DNA of 64,000 bases from Syntrophobacteraceae bacterium (GCA_025453975.1 JALOPI010000006.1:1-64000), one strand, 5' to 3'. Counted from the first letter of the stretch, positions 29,086 through 38,427 are shown. Notes: generated from the sequence alone by a model not told the origin. Made by a program: numbers and translations.

Positions 29086-29412
29086 CTATTTCTTCTTCTT
29101 GGCTTTGCCTGCGGCCTTTGGGGATGTCGGGGCAGGCGCCGGATTCAAAAGATCCCTGAGCTTCTTCCCCTGGGAGAATTTGGCGCTTTTGGCGGCGGCG
29201 ATCTTGATGGACTCGCCGGTTCTCGGGTTGCGGCCCTCTCTTGCAGCACGCTCACCGACCTTGAACGTGCCAAAGCCGACCAGCGAGACGCTATCTCCCT
29301 GAGCCAGGGCCCCTGAAACCGCCTCCATGAAAGCTCCGACGGCGGCATCGGCGTCCTTTTTGGTGATCTTCGCCTTGTCGGCGACCCATGCAACAAGATC
29401 AGCCTTCGTCAT
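29086..29412 (-). CDS. HU-family DNA-binding protein with basic tail
   Basis: A nucleoid protein of 108 residues. The HU core shows MTKADLVAWVADKAKITKKD and the DNA-contacting arm VGFGTFKVGERAAREGRNPRTGESI. The usual ~90-residue core is followed by a Pro/Ala/Lys tail (NPAPAPTSPKAAGKAKKKK) reminiscent of histone H1-like extensions. GGGAGG lies seven bases before the ATG at 29412. Heterodimer partners, if any, are outside the window. Confidence 0.93.
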   Translation of the reverse strand: MTKADLVAWVADKAKITKKDADAAVGAFMEAVSGALAQGDSVSLVGFGTFKVGERAAREGRNPRTGESIKIAAAKSAKFSQGKKLRDLLNPAPAPTSPKAAGKAKKKK

Positions 29413-29633
29413 GGTTTTTCCTCCCTTTGCAGGCGTTGCGTGTGAGACACTACCCCCCATTCGGGGCCAATATCGGTGGAGATGCTCTTGAACGCAACAT
29501 TATTTTTCAGTCTGTGCCCGTATTTGTAAAATTTCCTGCTTAACCTGCCACGATTCGAGGCTGTTTGTGTTCCTGATCCACCTTGAGAGTCTGAAGTCCC
29601 CTGGAGTATTTGTTGAGGGTGGGCGTTCCTGAC

Positions 29634-30950
29634 TCAAGCCTTGACGATCCGCCCATACCCTTTGGTCACATGCTTGGTCGCGTTACGTGTATCGATGACT
29701 AATGTGGAGTGCTCTGCGATCCATCCGTAATCGTAGGCTGAATGATCGGTAAGGATCATGACGGCATCCATTTCCCTCAGCAGCTCTTCCGAGAGCTCCA
29801 CGGATTCCAGACGATACTGGTGCTTGCGGCCGGGCTTGAGCTTAGGGATATGGGGATCGTTGTAGAAGATCTGAGCGCCACGCTCCAACAGCAAATCCAT
29901 GATGGCATAGGATGGCGATTCACGGTCATCATCGATGTCCTTCTTGTAGGCAACGCCCAGGACCAGAATCTTGGACCCATTGAGACATTTGCTGTCCTGA
30001 TTCAATGCCTCGACCGTTTGCTCGAGAACATGATAAGGCATCGATACATTGATCTCGCCCGCAAGATGAATAAATCGCGTCGTGAAGTCGTATTCGCGGG
30101 CTTTCCAGGATAGATAGAACGGGTCGATGGGAATGCAGTGGCCTCCGAGTCCAGGCCCCGGATAAAACGGCGTGAATCCGAAGGGTTTGGTGGAGGCGGC
30201 GTCAATCACCTCCCAGAGATCGATGCCCATGCGATGGGTGAGCACCTTCAGCTCGTTCACCAGGGCTATGTTGACACTCCGGTAGATGTTCTCGAGGAGC
30301 TTTGTCAGCTCGGCCACCCGCGTCGACGAGACGGGCACTACCTTCGTTACGGCGAATTCGTAAAGGGTCCTGGCTCTTTCCAGGCATTGGGGCGTGATGC
30401 CGCCTACCACCTTGGGGATGTTCCCTGTGTGGAAGCTCTTATTGCCAGGATCTTCCCGCTCGGGGGAAAAGGCCAGGTAAAAATCCTCTCCAACCTTCAG
30501 GCCGTCCTGCTGCAGCCTGGGCAGCATGATTTCATCGGTGGTGCCCGGGTAGGTCGTGCTCTCGAGGACGATCAGCTGCTGGGGGCGAAGATGCTGCGCC
30601 ACGGTCTCCGTGGTCGTCAGGACATACCGCAGATCGGGCTCCATCTTCTCCGTGAGGGGAGTCGGCACACAGATGAGGATGCAGTCCGCCTCCGCAAGGC
30701 GATCGAAGCTCAAGGTGACGTCGAGCTGCCTGGCTCCCAGAAACCGGTTGATCGGTTCCATGGGAATGTGCTTGATATAGCTCTTGCCGTGAAGCAGGGC
30801 GTCGATCTTGCGGCTGTCGACATCGAAGCCGAGCAGCGGGAAGCCGGCTTCACCGAACCGAATGAGCAGGGGCAGACCGACATAGCCCAGGCCGATGATC
30901 CCGACGGTGGCGGTTCGGTCGAGGATCTTGTCCATCAGTTTTTCCATCAT
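29634..30950 (-). CDS. UDP-N-acetylglucosamine/mannosamine 6-dehydrogenase
   Basis: A nucleotide-sugar dehydrogenase of 438 residues performing a two-step, NAD-dependent oxidation to a uronic acid for polysaccharide synthesis. The Rossmann motif is GIIGLGYVGLPL; the catalytic cysteine is in GLGGHCIPIDPFYLSWKA, whose PIDPFYL form is typical of the WbpA/TviB/WecC group rather than UDP-glucose dehydrogenase. The C-terminal domain (VLGVAYKKDIDDDRESP) is also present. GAGGTTG precedes the ATG. No glycosyltransferases are adjacent. Confidence 0.9.
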   Translation of the reverse strand: MMEKLMDKILDRTATVGIIGLGYVGLPLLIRFGEAGFPLLGFDVDSRKIDALLHGKSYIKHIPMEPINRFLGARQLDVTLSFDRLAEADCILICVPTPLTEKMEPDLRYVLTTTETVAQHLRPQQLIVLESTTYPGTTDEIMLPRLQQDGLKVGEDFYLAFSPEREDPGNKSFHTGNIPKVVGGITPQCLERARTLYEFAVTKVVPVSSTRVAELTKLLENIYRSVNIALVNELKVLTHRMGIDLWEVIDAASTKPFGFTPFYPGPGLGGHCIPIDPFYLSWKAREYDFTTRFIHLAGEINVSMPYHVLEQTVEALNQDSKCLNGSKILVLGVAYKKDIDDDRESPSYAIMDLLLERGAQIFYNDPHIPKLKPGRKHQYRLESVELSEELLREMDAVMILTDHSAYDYGWIAEHSTLVIDTRNATKHVTKGYGRIVKA

Positions 30951-31223
30951 TCAACCTCTATTGGGGTGATCGTTATGGAAGCGGTAATCCTGCAGGTGCG
31001 TTTCGGCGATTCTTCCATGCCTCTTGAGGAAATCGTTGACCATGGCTGGGTATAATGCAGAGAAAAGCACCTCCCTGCAACGGGAATTCAACACGGGACA
31101 TCAACCTTGGAGCGGGGGATGGCCCTGCCGGTCCATCATGAGCAAGGGCCGGTCTTCATCACCCCTGGTGACATTCGTGCCTGAGAGTCTTCCTTGTCCA
31201 GAATGCTGGAGCCGGAGGGCGTT

Positions 31224-32780
31224 GTGATTGTGGCTGAACAGCATCCCATCGGCAGGATCGCCGTCGTCGGCGCCACGGGATACCTGGGGGGAAGGCTCGT
31301 CGCCGAGCTCCTGCGGCAAGGCTTTGGGGTCCGAGCCGTGGCCCGATCCATCGAAAAGATGCGCTGCCGTCCCTACGCGGCCTCCCCTGGCCTGGAAATG
31401 GCTCGAGCCGACGCCTGCCGGGAGGATGAGCTGACGCGGGCCCTGGAAGGCTGTTCCTGTTGCTGCTGGCTCATCAGCACCGCCGGACGCTCCGATGACC
31501 TGGACAGGGATATGACCGCGGCCGCCCGCAGCCTGGTGCGCTCCGCTCCCGCCGCGAGCGTCTCGCGGATCATCCATCTGGGACCACCGGAACGAAAGGC
31601 GGCTATCGGTTCCGAGGCCGAAGGCCTCGGAACCGCCAGCGTCGGGCGAATCCTCATGTCCGGCCCGGTGCCCGTCACCTGGCTCCGAACGGCCATGATC
31701 ATCGGCTCCGGCAGCGCCTCATTCGAGGTCCTCCGTTACCTCACCGAGCGGCTGCCCGTCATGCCAGCGCCCCGCTGGGCTCGAAAGCCCATCCGGCCCA
31801 TCGCGGTGAGCGACGTCATCCGCTGTCTGGCGGCCTGCGTCGGAAGCGAAGATGCCAGCGGGCTCATCACCGACATCGGTGGGCCGGAAATCCTCTCGTT
31901 CAGGGACCTCATGGATCTCTACGCCGATGTGGCAGGAATTCCCCGACGGGTCATCCTGCCCCTCCCCCTGGAAGCCAAGGGGCTCAGCGCTTACGGCATC
32001 AACCTGGTGACCCCCGTGCCTTTCGACCTTGCCCGACGGGTGCTCGAGTACATCGACCTTGGCTCACCGCTTCCCCAGGCCTCTTCCCGCGGTCCCCTCG
32101 ACCTTTCTCTGACCGGCGTGCGCCATGCCATCGAGACGGCTCTCCGGAAAGAGCGGCGTCATGAGGTCGAATCCTGCTGGAGCGATGCCGGAGGCCTCAC
32201 CCCCCCCGAGTGGCTGACCTGCGGCGACGCCGGGTTTGCAGGGGGCGAGGTGATGGACTGCAGTTACAGAATCCTCCTGAATTGTCCCCCCGAAAGGGTC
32301 TGGGCGGTCCTGTCATCGGTGGGCGGCCGGCAGGGCTGGTTTTTCGGCGACATTCTGTGGAAGCTGAGAGGATTTCTGGATCGTCTCCTGGGGGGAGTGG
32401 GGCTGAGTCGCGGGCGCAGGAGCGCCCGGGATCTGCGCACCGGAGACGCCGTGGACTTCTGGCGGGTCCTGCTCGCCGAGGAGAATCGGCGGCTCGTCCT
32501 GCTGGCGGAGATGAAAGTCCCGGGGGAGGCGGTCCTCCAGTTCAGTCTGAATCCGCAAGGCCATGCCTGCGAGCTCATCCAGGTCGCGAGATTTCTGCCC
32601 AGGGGGCTGTCTGGACGGGCTTACTGGTACGCCATGGCGCCCTTCCATGACGCGCTGTTCAAGGGAATGCTCCTCGGCATTGCCCAGCGATGCGGGTGCA
32701 GTGCTCTTGAAGAGCCCAAACCGTTCCGGGGCGGTGGTGAGGTCTGCCGTCTGCCCGAAGACTGGGGCCGGAGGACTTGA
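31224..32780 (+). CDS. NmrA-like NAD(P)-binding / DUF2867 fusion protein
   Basis: 518 residues. The N-terminal ~300 are an atypical short-chain dehydrogenase/NmrA Rossmann domain (IAVVGATGYLGGRLVAELL) without a clear YxxxK catalytic pair. The C-terminal ~170 resemble DUF2867, with PERVWAVLSSVGGRQGWFF, DLRTGDAVDFWRV and GLSGRAYWYAMAPFH. The same two-domain layout occurs in proteins annotated as YbjT-type. Start is uncertain: GTG at 31224 follows GGAGGG; an in-frame ATG lies at 31203. Substrate unknown. Confidence 0.75.
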   Translation: MIVAEQHPIGRIAVVGATGYLGGRLVAELLRQGFGVRAVARSIEKMRCRPYAASPGLEMARADACREDELTRALEGCSCCCWLISTAGRSDDLDRDMTAAARSLVRSAPAASVSRIIHLGPPERKAAIGSEAEGLGTASVGRILMSGPVPVTWLRTAMIIGSGSASFEVLRYLTERLPVMPAPRWARKPIRPIAVSDVIRCLAACVGSEDASGLITDIGGPEILSFRDLMDLYADVAGIPRRVILPLPLEAKGLSAYGINLVTPVPFDLARRVLEYIDLGSPLPQASSRGPLDLSLTGVRHAIETALRKERRHEVESCWSDAGGLTPPEWLTCGDAGFAGGEVMDCSYRILLNCPPERVWAVLSSVGGRQGWFFGDILWKLRGFLDRLLGGVGLSRGRRSARDLRTGDAVDFWRVLLAEENRRLVLLAEMKVPGEAVLQFSLNPQGHACELIQVARFLPRGLSGRAYWYAMAPFHDALFKGMLLGIAQRCGCSALEEPKPFRGGGEVCRLPEDWGRRT

Positions 32781-32878
32781 AATCCCCCCCGAAGCGCGCG
32801 AGATCCATCGGGTCGCGCCTGCCCTTGACGGGGCTGCGCGCTCAACAGTCGAAACCAAGCCAGGGAAGGAGGATGAAC

Positions 32879-33184
32879 ATGCCCGATTTTGGTACCGCGT
32901 TCTCAGGTTTGACTCTGGATCGGAAGGTGACCCACGGGGAGCTGGTGAGGGCCATCCGCTTCATGGTTGCGGCGGAGTACGAGGCCGTGCAGCTCTACAT
33001 GCAGCTCGCCGAGGCCACGGACCACCCTCTGGCCAAAGCGGTCCTCGTCGACATCGCGGATGAGGAGCGCGTCCATGCCGGGGAGTTTCTCCGGCTGCTC
33101 AAGGAGCTGGCCCCCGAAGAGGAGAGCCTCTACAAAAAAGGCTACGAAGAGGTGGAGGAAATCATCGGCGAGCTGAAGAAATAG
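32879..33184 (+). CDS. Ferritin-like protein of the encapsulin-associated type
   Basis: A four-helix ferritin/rubrerythrin-like half-domain of 101 residues. Iron ligands appear as EYEAVQLY and DEERVHAGEF, the E...ExxH pattern of short ferritin-like proteins such as the T. maritima encapsulin cargo and the N-terminal part of fused archaeal encapsulins. AGGAGG lies six bases before the ATG at 32879. No encapsulin shell gene is in the window and the C-terminus (EIIGELKK) lacks an obvious cargo-loading peptide. It may act alone in iron storage or peroxide handling. Confidence 0.8.
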   Translation: MPDFGTAFSGLTLDRKVTHGELVRAIRFMVAAEYEAVQLYMQLAEATDHPLAKAVLVDIADEERVHAGEFLRLLKELAPEEESLYKKGYEEVEEIIGELKK

Positions 33185-33198
33185 CTTTCATCCGCCCC

Positions 33199-33236
33199 GC
33201 CCCGGGGAGCGGAGCCGATGGACCCGCTCCCGGGGC
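33199..33236. terminator. GC-rich hairpin between convergent genes
   Basis: A stem of about 13 pairs with one bulged G (33199-33212 with 33224-33236) lies between the ferritin-like gene and hisF. No T run follows. Confidence 0.35.
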
Positions 33237-33244
33237 GCTGGGGC

Positions 33245-34024
33245 TCACCATGTCTTCCGAACTTCGACGCCCCGCTCCTGCAGGATCTCCTTGATCTGCC
33301 GGATGGTGTAGGTGCCGTAGTGGACCATGGAGGCGATGAGGGCGGCGTCGGCGCAACCTTCCCGCAGCACGTCCAGAAGGTGCTCGGGAGTGCCCGCTCC
33401 GCCCGAAGCGATGACCGGGATGCGCACATGGGTCGATATGAGCCGCGTGAGCTGGATTTCGTACCCTTCCCGGGTCCCGTCGGCATCGATGGAGTTGAGG
33501 CAGATTTCGCCGGCTCCCAGCCGCTCGGCTTCCCGGGCCCACCACAGGGCATCGATGCCCATGGGCGTCCGCCCCCCGTTGATCACCATCTCATAGCCGG
33601 ACGGGATCTGGTCCGAAGGCTCCACCTTCTTGACATCCATGCCGAGGACGACACACTGGCTGCCGAAGGCTTCGGCTCCCTGGCGGATGATCTCGGGATT
33701 CAGGATGGCGGCTGAGTTCACGCTCACCTTCTCGGCCCCCGCCAGGAGCACCTCCCGCATGTCCTCCACGCTGCGAATGCCCCCTCCCACGGAAAAGGGA
33801 ATGAAGATGGTCTCGGCCACGCGGCGCACCACATCGAGCATGATGGGACGCCGGTCGCTGGATGCGGTGATGTCGTAGAAGACGATCTCGTCGGCGCCCT
33901 CCTCGTAGTAGAACCGGCCCATTTCCACGGGGTCGCCGATGTCGACATTCTGTTTGAACTTGATTCCCTTGGTCGTCCGGCCGTCCCGAACATCCAGGCA
34001 GGGAATGATGCGCTTGCTCAGCAT
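33245..34024 (-). CDS. hisF: Imidazole glycerol phosphate synthase, cyclase subunit
   Basis: A (beta/alpha)8 barrel of 259 residues that takes ammonia from HisH to form IGP and AICAR in histidine synthesis. Catalytic Asp is in [10 protein letters not shown] and the second in [13 protein letters not shown]. The phosphate loops ([20 protein letters not shown]) are present. GAGGAA precedes the ATG. hisH ends nine bases upstream, so the two subunits are co-expressed. Confidence 0.97.
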   Translation of the reverse strand: MLSKRIIPCLDVRDGRTTKGIKFKQNVDIGDPVEMGRFYYEEGADEIVFYDITASSDRRPIMLDVVRRVAETIFIPFSVGGGIRSVEDMREVLLAGAEKVSVNSAAILNPEIIRQGAEAFGSQCVVLGMDVKKVEPSDQIPSGYEMVINGGRTPMGIDALWWAREAERLGAGEICLNSIDADGTREGYEIQLTRLISTHVRIPVIASGGAGTPEHLLDVLREGCADAALIASMVHYGTYTIRQIKEILQERGVEVRKTW

Positions 34025-34033
34025 GGATTCCTC

Positions 34034-34681
34034 TCAATCAGCCCGGGGCGCTGTACCGTCCCAGCGGCAGAAACGGCTCAGGATACCCAGCCCCGGCGGG
34101 CCGCTCTTTTCCGGGTGAAACTGCATGGCGACCAGGTTGTCCCGGGCGACAGCCGCGCAAAACTCCATCCCATAGTCCGTGATCCCGGCCACAAGGGCTT
34201 CAGCGGCGGGCCGGGGGTAGTAGCTGTGGACGAAGTAGAAGGCACTGCCCTCCGGAACCCCGTCGAAAACGGGATGAGCCGTGACGAACCGGACTTCATT
34301 CCAGCCCATGTGAGGGATCTTGAGGAGGCTACCCTCCCGCGACCGCAGATCCTCTGGAAAGCGGTGCACCGCTCCAGGCAGGATTCCCAGGCATGGCGTG
34401 CTGTTGTTCTCTTCGCTGTAATCGAAGAGCACCTGAAGGCCCACGCAAATGCCCATGATGGGGATGCCGGCCTGGAGTCGCTCTCGGAGCAGGGTGTCCA
34501 GGCCGAGGTTTTTCAGGTTCTCCATGGACTTGCCGGCTGCTCCGACCCCGGGAAAGATGATCCGCTCAGCCTGCTGGATCTTGCGGTGGGAGTCGGTGAC
34601 TTCACAGGGGAAACCCAGGTGCTTCAGGGCCCGTTCCACGCTGGTCAGGTTGCCGGCGCGATAGTCTAGGATGGCGATCAA
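34034..34681 (-). CDS. hisH: Imidazole glycerol phosphate synthase, glutaminase subunit
   Basis: A class I glutamine amidotransferase of 215 residues supplying ammonia to HisF. The nucleophile Cys is in GICVGLQVLFD, the catalytic His-x-Glu pair in QFHPEKSG. The start is a TTG eight bases after AAGGAG, giving the canonical IAILDYRAGNL; the frame is open 104 codons further without similarity. Only hisH and hisF are present, not the rest of the histidine operon. Confidence 0.95.
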   Translation of the reverse strand: MIAILDYRAGNLTSVERALKHLGFPCEVTDSHRKIQQAERIIFPGVGAAGKSMENLKNLGLDTLLRERLQAGIPIMGICVGLQVLFDYSEENNSTPCLGILPGAVHRFPEDLRSREGSLLKIPHMGWNEVRFVTAHPVFDGVPEGSAFYFVHSYYPRPAAEALVAGITDYGMEFCAAVARDNLVAMQFHPEKSGPPGLGILSRFCRWDGTAPRAD

Positions 34682-34730
34682 GAGAAAAACTCCTTGTAAA
34701 ATGTGGAAAAATCCGCTTGAAACCCGCTGA

Positions 34731-34759
34731 GGAATACTCATTTTTATGGGGCAGGTCAA
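34731..34759 (-). promoter_or_regulatory. Promoter of hisH-hisF
   Basis: On the minus strand, TTGACC, 17 bases, TATTCC, ending 50 bases before the hisH start. The 290-base spacer it lies in is shared with the divergent glnD-like gene. Confidence 0.55.
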
Positions 34760-34971
34760 GGAACAGGTTCTCGAGCCCGGGATAATGGTGAAATCCCGAT
34801 CGATGTGTCGCTCCAGGATTTCTGGAGCCGTATGTTCAGGCTGAGCTCCGGGTAGACGACGGCATTGCCTTGACCGTTCCCGTTCATCGCGGGAGCTGTC
34901 AGGCTGGAGCCTGTGAATCTGATTCGGAGCACTCTGCTCGCCAGGAGAGGAACGCATCCAGAGGAGACAAG

Positions 34972-37557
34972 ATGCTGAGCATGTTCGAATCACTGAAAAA
35001 GCAGCGGGAGCAGCTGCTGGATGTTCATGGCGAAGACCACCTGAGTCGCCACTCCAGCCTGCTGGAGATCGCGATCATCTCGCTCTACAATCGCCTGGCG
35101 AATCGGCTGGACGCGGATCAGTTCCGCTCGAGCGGTGCCGTGGTGGCCATCGGCAGCTTTGGTCGCGGGCTCATCGGTGTGCACCAGCCCATTCCCATCC
35201 TGTTCCTGGCCCGCGAGAAAGGGGTGTGGGGCGAGGCCTACCTTGAAGAGGTTCTGGCCCCTTTGAGGGATGCGGGCTGGACCCTGCAGCCCGTTGCCGG
35301 CTCCCCAGCCGAGCTGATGGAGAGAGCCGCCGGGGATTTCGCCTTCTTCTCGAAGCTTGTGGAGATGCGCTACATCTCCGGGAACCGCCAGCTGGTGGAT
35401 GAGATGGACAAGCTCATGGAGGAGCACTCCGAGCGGCACCAGGAAGAGCTTCTGGGCCGTCTTCGTCGTGAAGTCCGGGAGCGGCTCTCCCGGCTGGAGC
35501 GGACGGAGAGCTGGCTGGAGCCCGATCTGGAGGAGAACCCCGGAGGCGTTGCCGATATCGGAGCCATCCGGGCTGCATGCCGCATCGCCTCGGGCATTCG
35601 CACCTTCGAAGATGCCGTATTCCGGGGCTACCTGAGTCGCCAGGATGTGGAATTCCTGCAGCACGCCGATCAGACTTTCACGATCCTTCTCAACATTTTA
35701 CAGTCCATGGACGACCGGTCGGCCCCTGTTCTGCGGTTCGACACCCAGGAAACCATTGCCGGAATGCTCCACTACGAGGGGCGCCCCGGGTATTTGCCCG
35801 TTGAAGCTTTCATGCAGAGTACTTTTCAGCTCTTTCACGGGGTCTCGATCATTGGCCGGGAGTTCTGGGACCGGCTGGAGGAGATTCGCCAGGAAGCCCG
35901 CTATCCCCTGGAGGAGGAGTCCAAAACGCTGGAAGAGGGGGTGGTCCTGCGGGGACGGAGGCTTTTCGTGCAGCCGGATCGTTACCTTTCCACGCCAGCC
36001 AACGTCGTCCATCTTTTCGTCCTGGCGGCCGAGCACGGCGCGACCTTCGCCAACATGACCCGCCAGTGGGTTCTCCACCATCGTCATGTGCTGAGCGCCG
36101 AAGCCGCCGATCCCGCCTTGAGCGCGGAGATGCTGCGGCTCATTGGATGCGAGAATCCCGAGCTTCCTGCCCTGAGGCGATTCTATGACCTGGGGCTGTT
36201 CGCGACCATGGTGCCCGAAGTCGCCTCGGTCCACGGCCAGGTGCAGCACGATGCCTTCCACTTGTATCCGGTGCACGAGCATCATCTCAGAACGTTACGG
36301 GTTCTCAAGGAGGTTTTCGCCGGCCAGCACGCCACGGAGGAGCCCGACCTGACGGCCGTGGCCCGCCGGATCGAGGATCCCACCTGCCTCTACCTGGCCG
36401 CACTCCTCCACGACATCGGGAAAGGCCAGGGGAAGGATCACGCCCTCAGGGGCGGAGCCATGATCCCGTCCATCGCCCATCGCCTCGGGCTCAAGCCCGA
36501 GGAGTCAGACACGATCCAGTTCCTCGTGGCGCAGCATCTCCTTCTGGTTGACAGCGCCTCGCTTCGCGACCTCTCTGACGAGGAAATGCTCGCCCACTGC
36601 GCGCTGGTGGTTCGAACCCCGGAAAACCTCGATCAGCTTCTCCTCCTGAGCTTTGCCGACATGGCGGCCACGGGCCCCAGGGCCCTTCAAAAATACCGGG
36701 ATACGCCGGTGCTTACCCTCCACGACAAGATCTATCACCTGCTCGAAAAGGGAGAGCCCAGCCACCAGGTCATCGCGGACAAGATCGCCCAGGTTCGTGC
36801 CCAGGTGGAGCGCGACGTCTCGGATCTCATGACCGTATCGCAGCTGGAGGAGCACTTCTCCCAGCTGGATCCCCGTTACCTTTTGGCCATGTCCCCCAGT
36901 GCCATCGCGCGCCACCTGCGGCTTCAATGCAGGCTTCAGGGCTCCGGGGAGAGCCTCGCTGCCGAGTTCCAGTCCAGCGACGGCCATGTGGAGATCACGG
37001 TGGTGAGCTGGGATGCCCCGGGGCTTCTGGCCCGCGCGGCCGGTATCCTGACTCTCCACGACATGAACATCCTGGGAGCCCAGGTCTTCACCATGAACAA
37101 CGAGATGGCCCTGCTGCTCTTTCAATGCCGCATGCCCGAAGGCCGCCTGGTGGAGCAGGAGTGGAGCGCGGTCCTGGAGGACATGCAGCGGCTGCTCCTG
37201 GGGAGAATGGCCCTGGATTATCGCATCGCCGCCCACGCAGCGAGCCGCCCCCTGCGGCAGACTCCCATGCGGATCGCTCCCAGCAGGATCTTCATCGATA
37301 ATGAATCTTCCGCGAAGTACACGATCCTGGAAGTGTACACCACCGACCGCATCGGCCTTCTGTACAGCATCACCCGGACCCTCCTGGATCTGCAGATCCG
37401 GATCTTCATCGCAAAGATCACCACCAAGGTCGACCAGGTGGCTGACGTGTTCTACATCCTCACCGGCGACGGATACAAGGTCACGGACCCCGAGCAGGTC
37501 GACGAGATCAAGCATGCGCTCTGCTTCTGGCTGGATGGCCCGGGGCGGGAATGCTAG
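34972..37557 (+). CDS. GlnD-like protein with degenerate nucleotidyltransferase site
   Basis: 861 residues with the full GlnD layout. Where GlnD at 21652 has the 20-residue GGFGRG...SDLDLLFLH motif, this protein reads GSFGRGLIGVHQPIPILFLA, so both metal-binding aspartates are prolines (73 and 75). Uridylyl transfer should therefore be lost. The HD domain keeps its ligands: His480-Asp481 (LLHDIGKG), KDHALRGG, AQHLLL and FADMAATGP. Two ACT domains remain (ITVVSWDAPGLLARA and VYTTDRIGLLYSI). It could be a uridylyl-removing-only enzyme, or act on another nucleotidylated target. GAGGAG lies five bases before the ATG. It is divergent from hisH-hisF. Confidence 0.9.
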   Translation: MLSMFESLKKQREQLLDVHGEDHLSRHSSLLEIAIISLYNRLANRLDADQFRSSGAVVAIGSFGRGLIGVHQPIPILFLAREKGVWGEAYLEEVLAPLRDAGWTLQPVAGSPAELMERAAGDFAFFSKLVEMRYISGNRQLVDEMDKLMEEHSERHQEELLGRLRREVRERLSRLERTESWLEPDLEENPGGVADIGAIRAACRIASGIRTFEDAVFRGYLSRQDVEFLQHADQTFTILLNILQSMDDRSAPVLRFDTQETIAGMLHYEGRPGYLPVEAFMQSTFQLFHGVSIIGREFWDRLEEIRQEARYPLEEESKTLEEGVVLRGRRLFVQPDRYLSTPANVVHLFVLAAEHGATFANMTRQWVLHHRHVLSAEAADPALSAEMLRLIGCENPELPALRRFYDLGLFATMVPEVASVHGQVQHDAFHLYPVHEHHLRTLRVLKEVFAGQHATEEPDLTAVARRIEDPTCLYLAALLHDIGKGQGKDHALRGGAMIPSIAHRLGLKPEESDTIQFLVAQHLLLVDSASLRDLSDEEMLAHCALVVRTPENLDQLLLLSFADMAATGPRALQKYRDTPVLTLHDKIYHLLEKGEPSHQVIADKIAQVRAQVERDVSDLMTVSQLEEHFSQLDPRYLLAMSPSAIARHLRLQCRLQGSGESLAAEFQSSDGHVEITVVSWDAPGLLARAAGILTLHDMNILGAQVFTMNNEMALLLFQCRMPEGRLVEQEWSAVLEDMQRLLLGRMALDYRIAAHAASRPLRQTPMRIAPSRIFIDNESSAKYTILEVYTTDRIGLLYSITRTLLDLQIRIFIAKITTKVDQVADVFYILTGDGYKVTDPEQVDEIKHALCFWLDGPGREC

Positions 37558-37650
37558 ACTGATTTGGAGGGTTGAACAGAATCGACATGGGGCACCATGA
37601 GCTTCGCCGGGGAACGCCGAGGCTCATGCATGCGCCCGGGGAGGACTCAA

Positions 37651-38427
37651 ATGGATGCTGTGGTGATCGAAAAAGAATACCCCCTGGCCTGGCTCACTCT
37701 GAACCGGCCCGAGAAGCGCAACGCTCTCGGCCTGGAGGTGATGAGGGAGATCATCGGCAAACTGGAAGGGATCGCGGCTGATTCCGAAATTCGGGTGCTC
37801 GTCATCCGTGCCAGCGGACCTGTGTTCAGCGCAGGGCACGACATCAAGGAAATGGCGTCCCACAACAATGAGCCGGCCTACCTCCGCGAGGTTTTCTCCA
37901 CCTGCAACCGCATGATGCTGTCCCTCCACCGGCTGCCTCAGCCCGTCATTGCGCAGGTCCAGGGGATCGCAACGGCAGCCGGCTGCCAGCTCGTCGCGGC
38001 CTGCGATCTGGCCATCGCGGAACCGACGGCCCGTTTCGCCACACCGGGCGTCAAGATCGGGCTCTTCTGCACGACGCCCATGGTCCCGCTGGTGCGCGTC
38101 ATCGGGCGCCGCAGGGCCATGGAGATGCTGCTCACGGGCCGTTTCATCTCGGCGGAGGAGGCCGAGCGGTTTGGCCTCGTGAACCGCATCGTCCCCGCCG
38201 ATCAGCTGGCCCAGGCGACGCGGGAGTGGGCCCTGGACATCGCCCAGTACAGCGGCTACACCCTGGCTCTGGGAAAGCAGGCCTTCTACGAGCAGGTGGA
38301 TCTCCCCGAGGAATCCGCCTACGCCCATGCCAAGGAAGTCATCGCCATGAACTGCATGGCCGACGACGCCCGGGAGGGGATGGCCGCTTTCATCGAGAAG
38401 CGCCCTCCCCGCTGGGGCCATCGGTAG
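37651..38427 (+). CDS. Crotonase-family protein (ECHDC3-like)
   Basis: 258 residues of the enoyl-CoA hydratase/isomerase fold. The CoA-binding start LTLNRPEKRNALG and oxyanion-hole segment FSAGHDIKEM are clear. The positions of the two hydratase glutamates do not look conserved: GCQLVAACDLAIA has Gln where classical enzymes have Glu, and PGVKIGLFCTTPM replaces the PE..LG..P segment. That pattern, with GLFC and RRRAMEMLLTGR, recalls ECHDC3 proteins, whose reaction is poorly defined. GGGAGG lies six bases before the ATG. It follows the glnD-like gene by 93 bases. Confidence 0.85.
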   Translation: MDAVVIEKEYPLAWLTLNRPEKRNALGLEVMREIIGKLEGIAADSEIRVLVIRASGPVFSAGHDIKEMASHNNEPAYLREVFSTCNRMMLSLHRLPQPVIAQVQGIATAAGCQLVAACDLAIAEPTARFATPGVKIGLFCTTPMVPLVRVIGRRRAMEMLLTGRFISAEEAERFGLVNRIVPADQLAQATREWALDIAQYSGYTLALGKQAFYEQVDLPEESAYAHAKEVIAMNCMADDAREGMAAFIEKRPPRWGHR

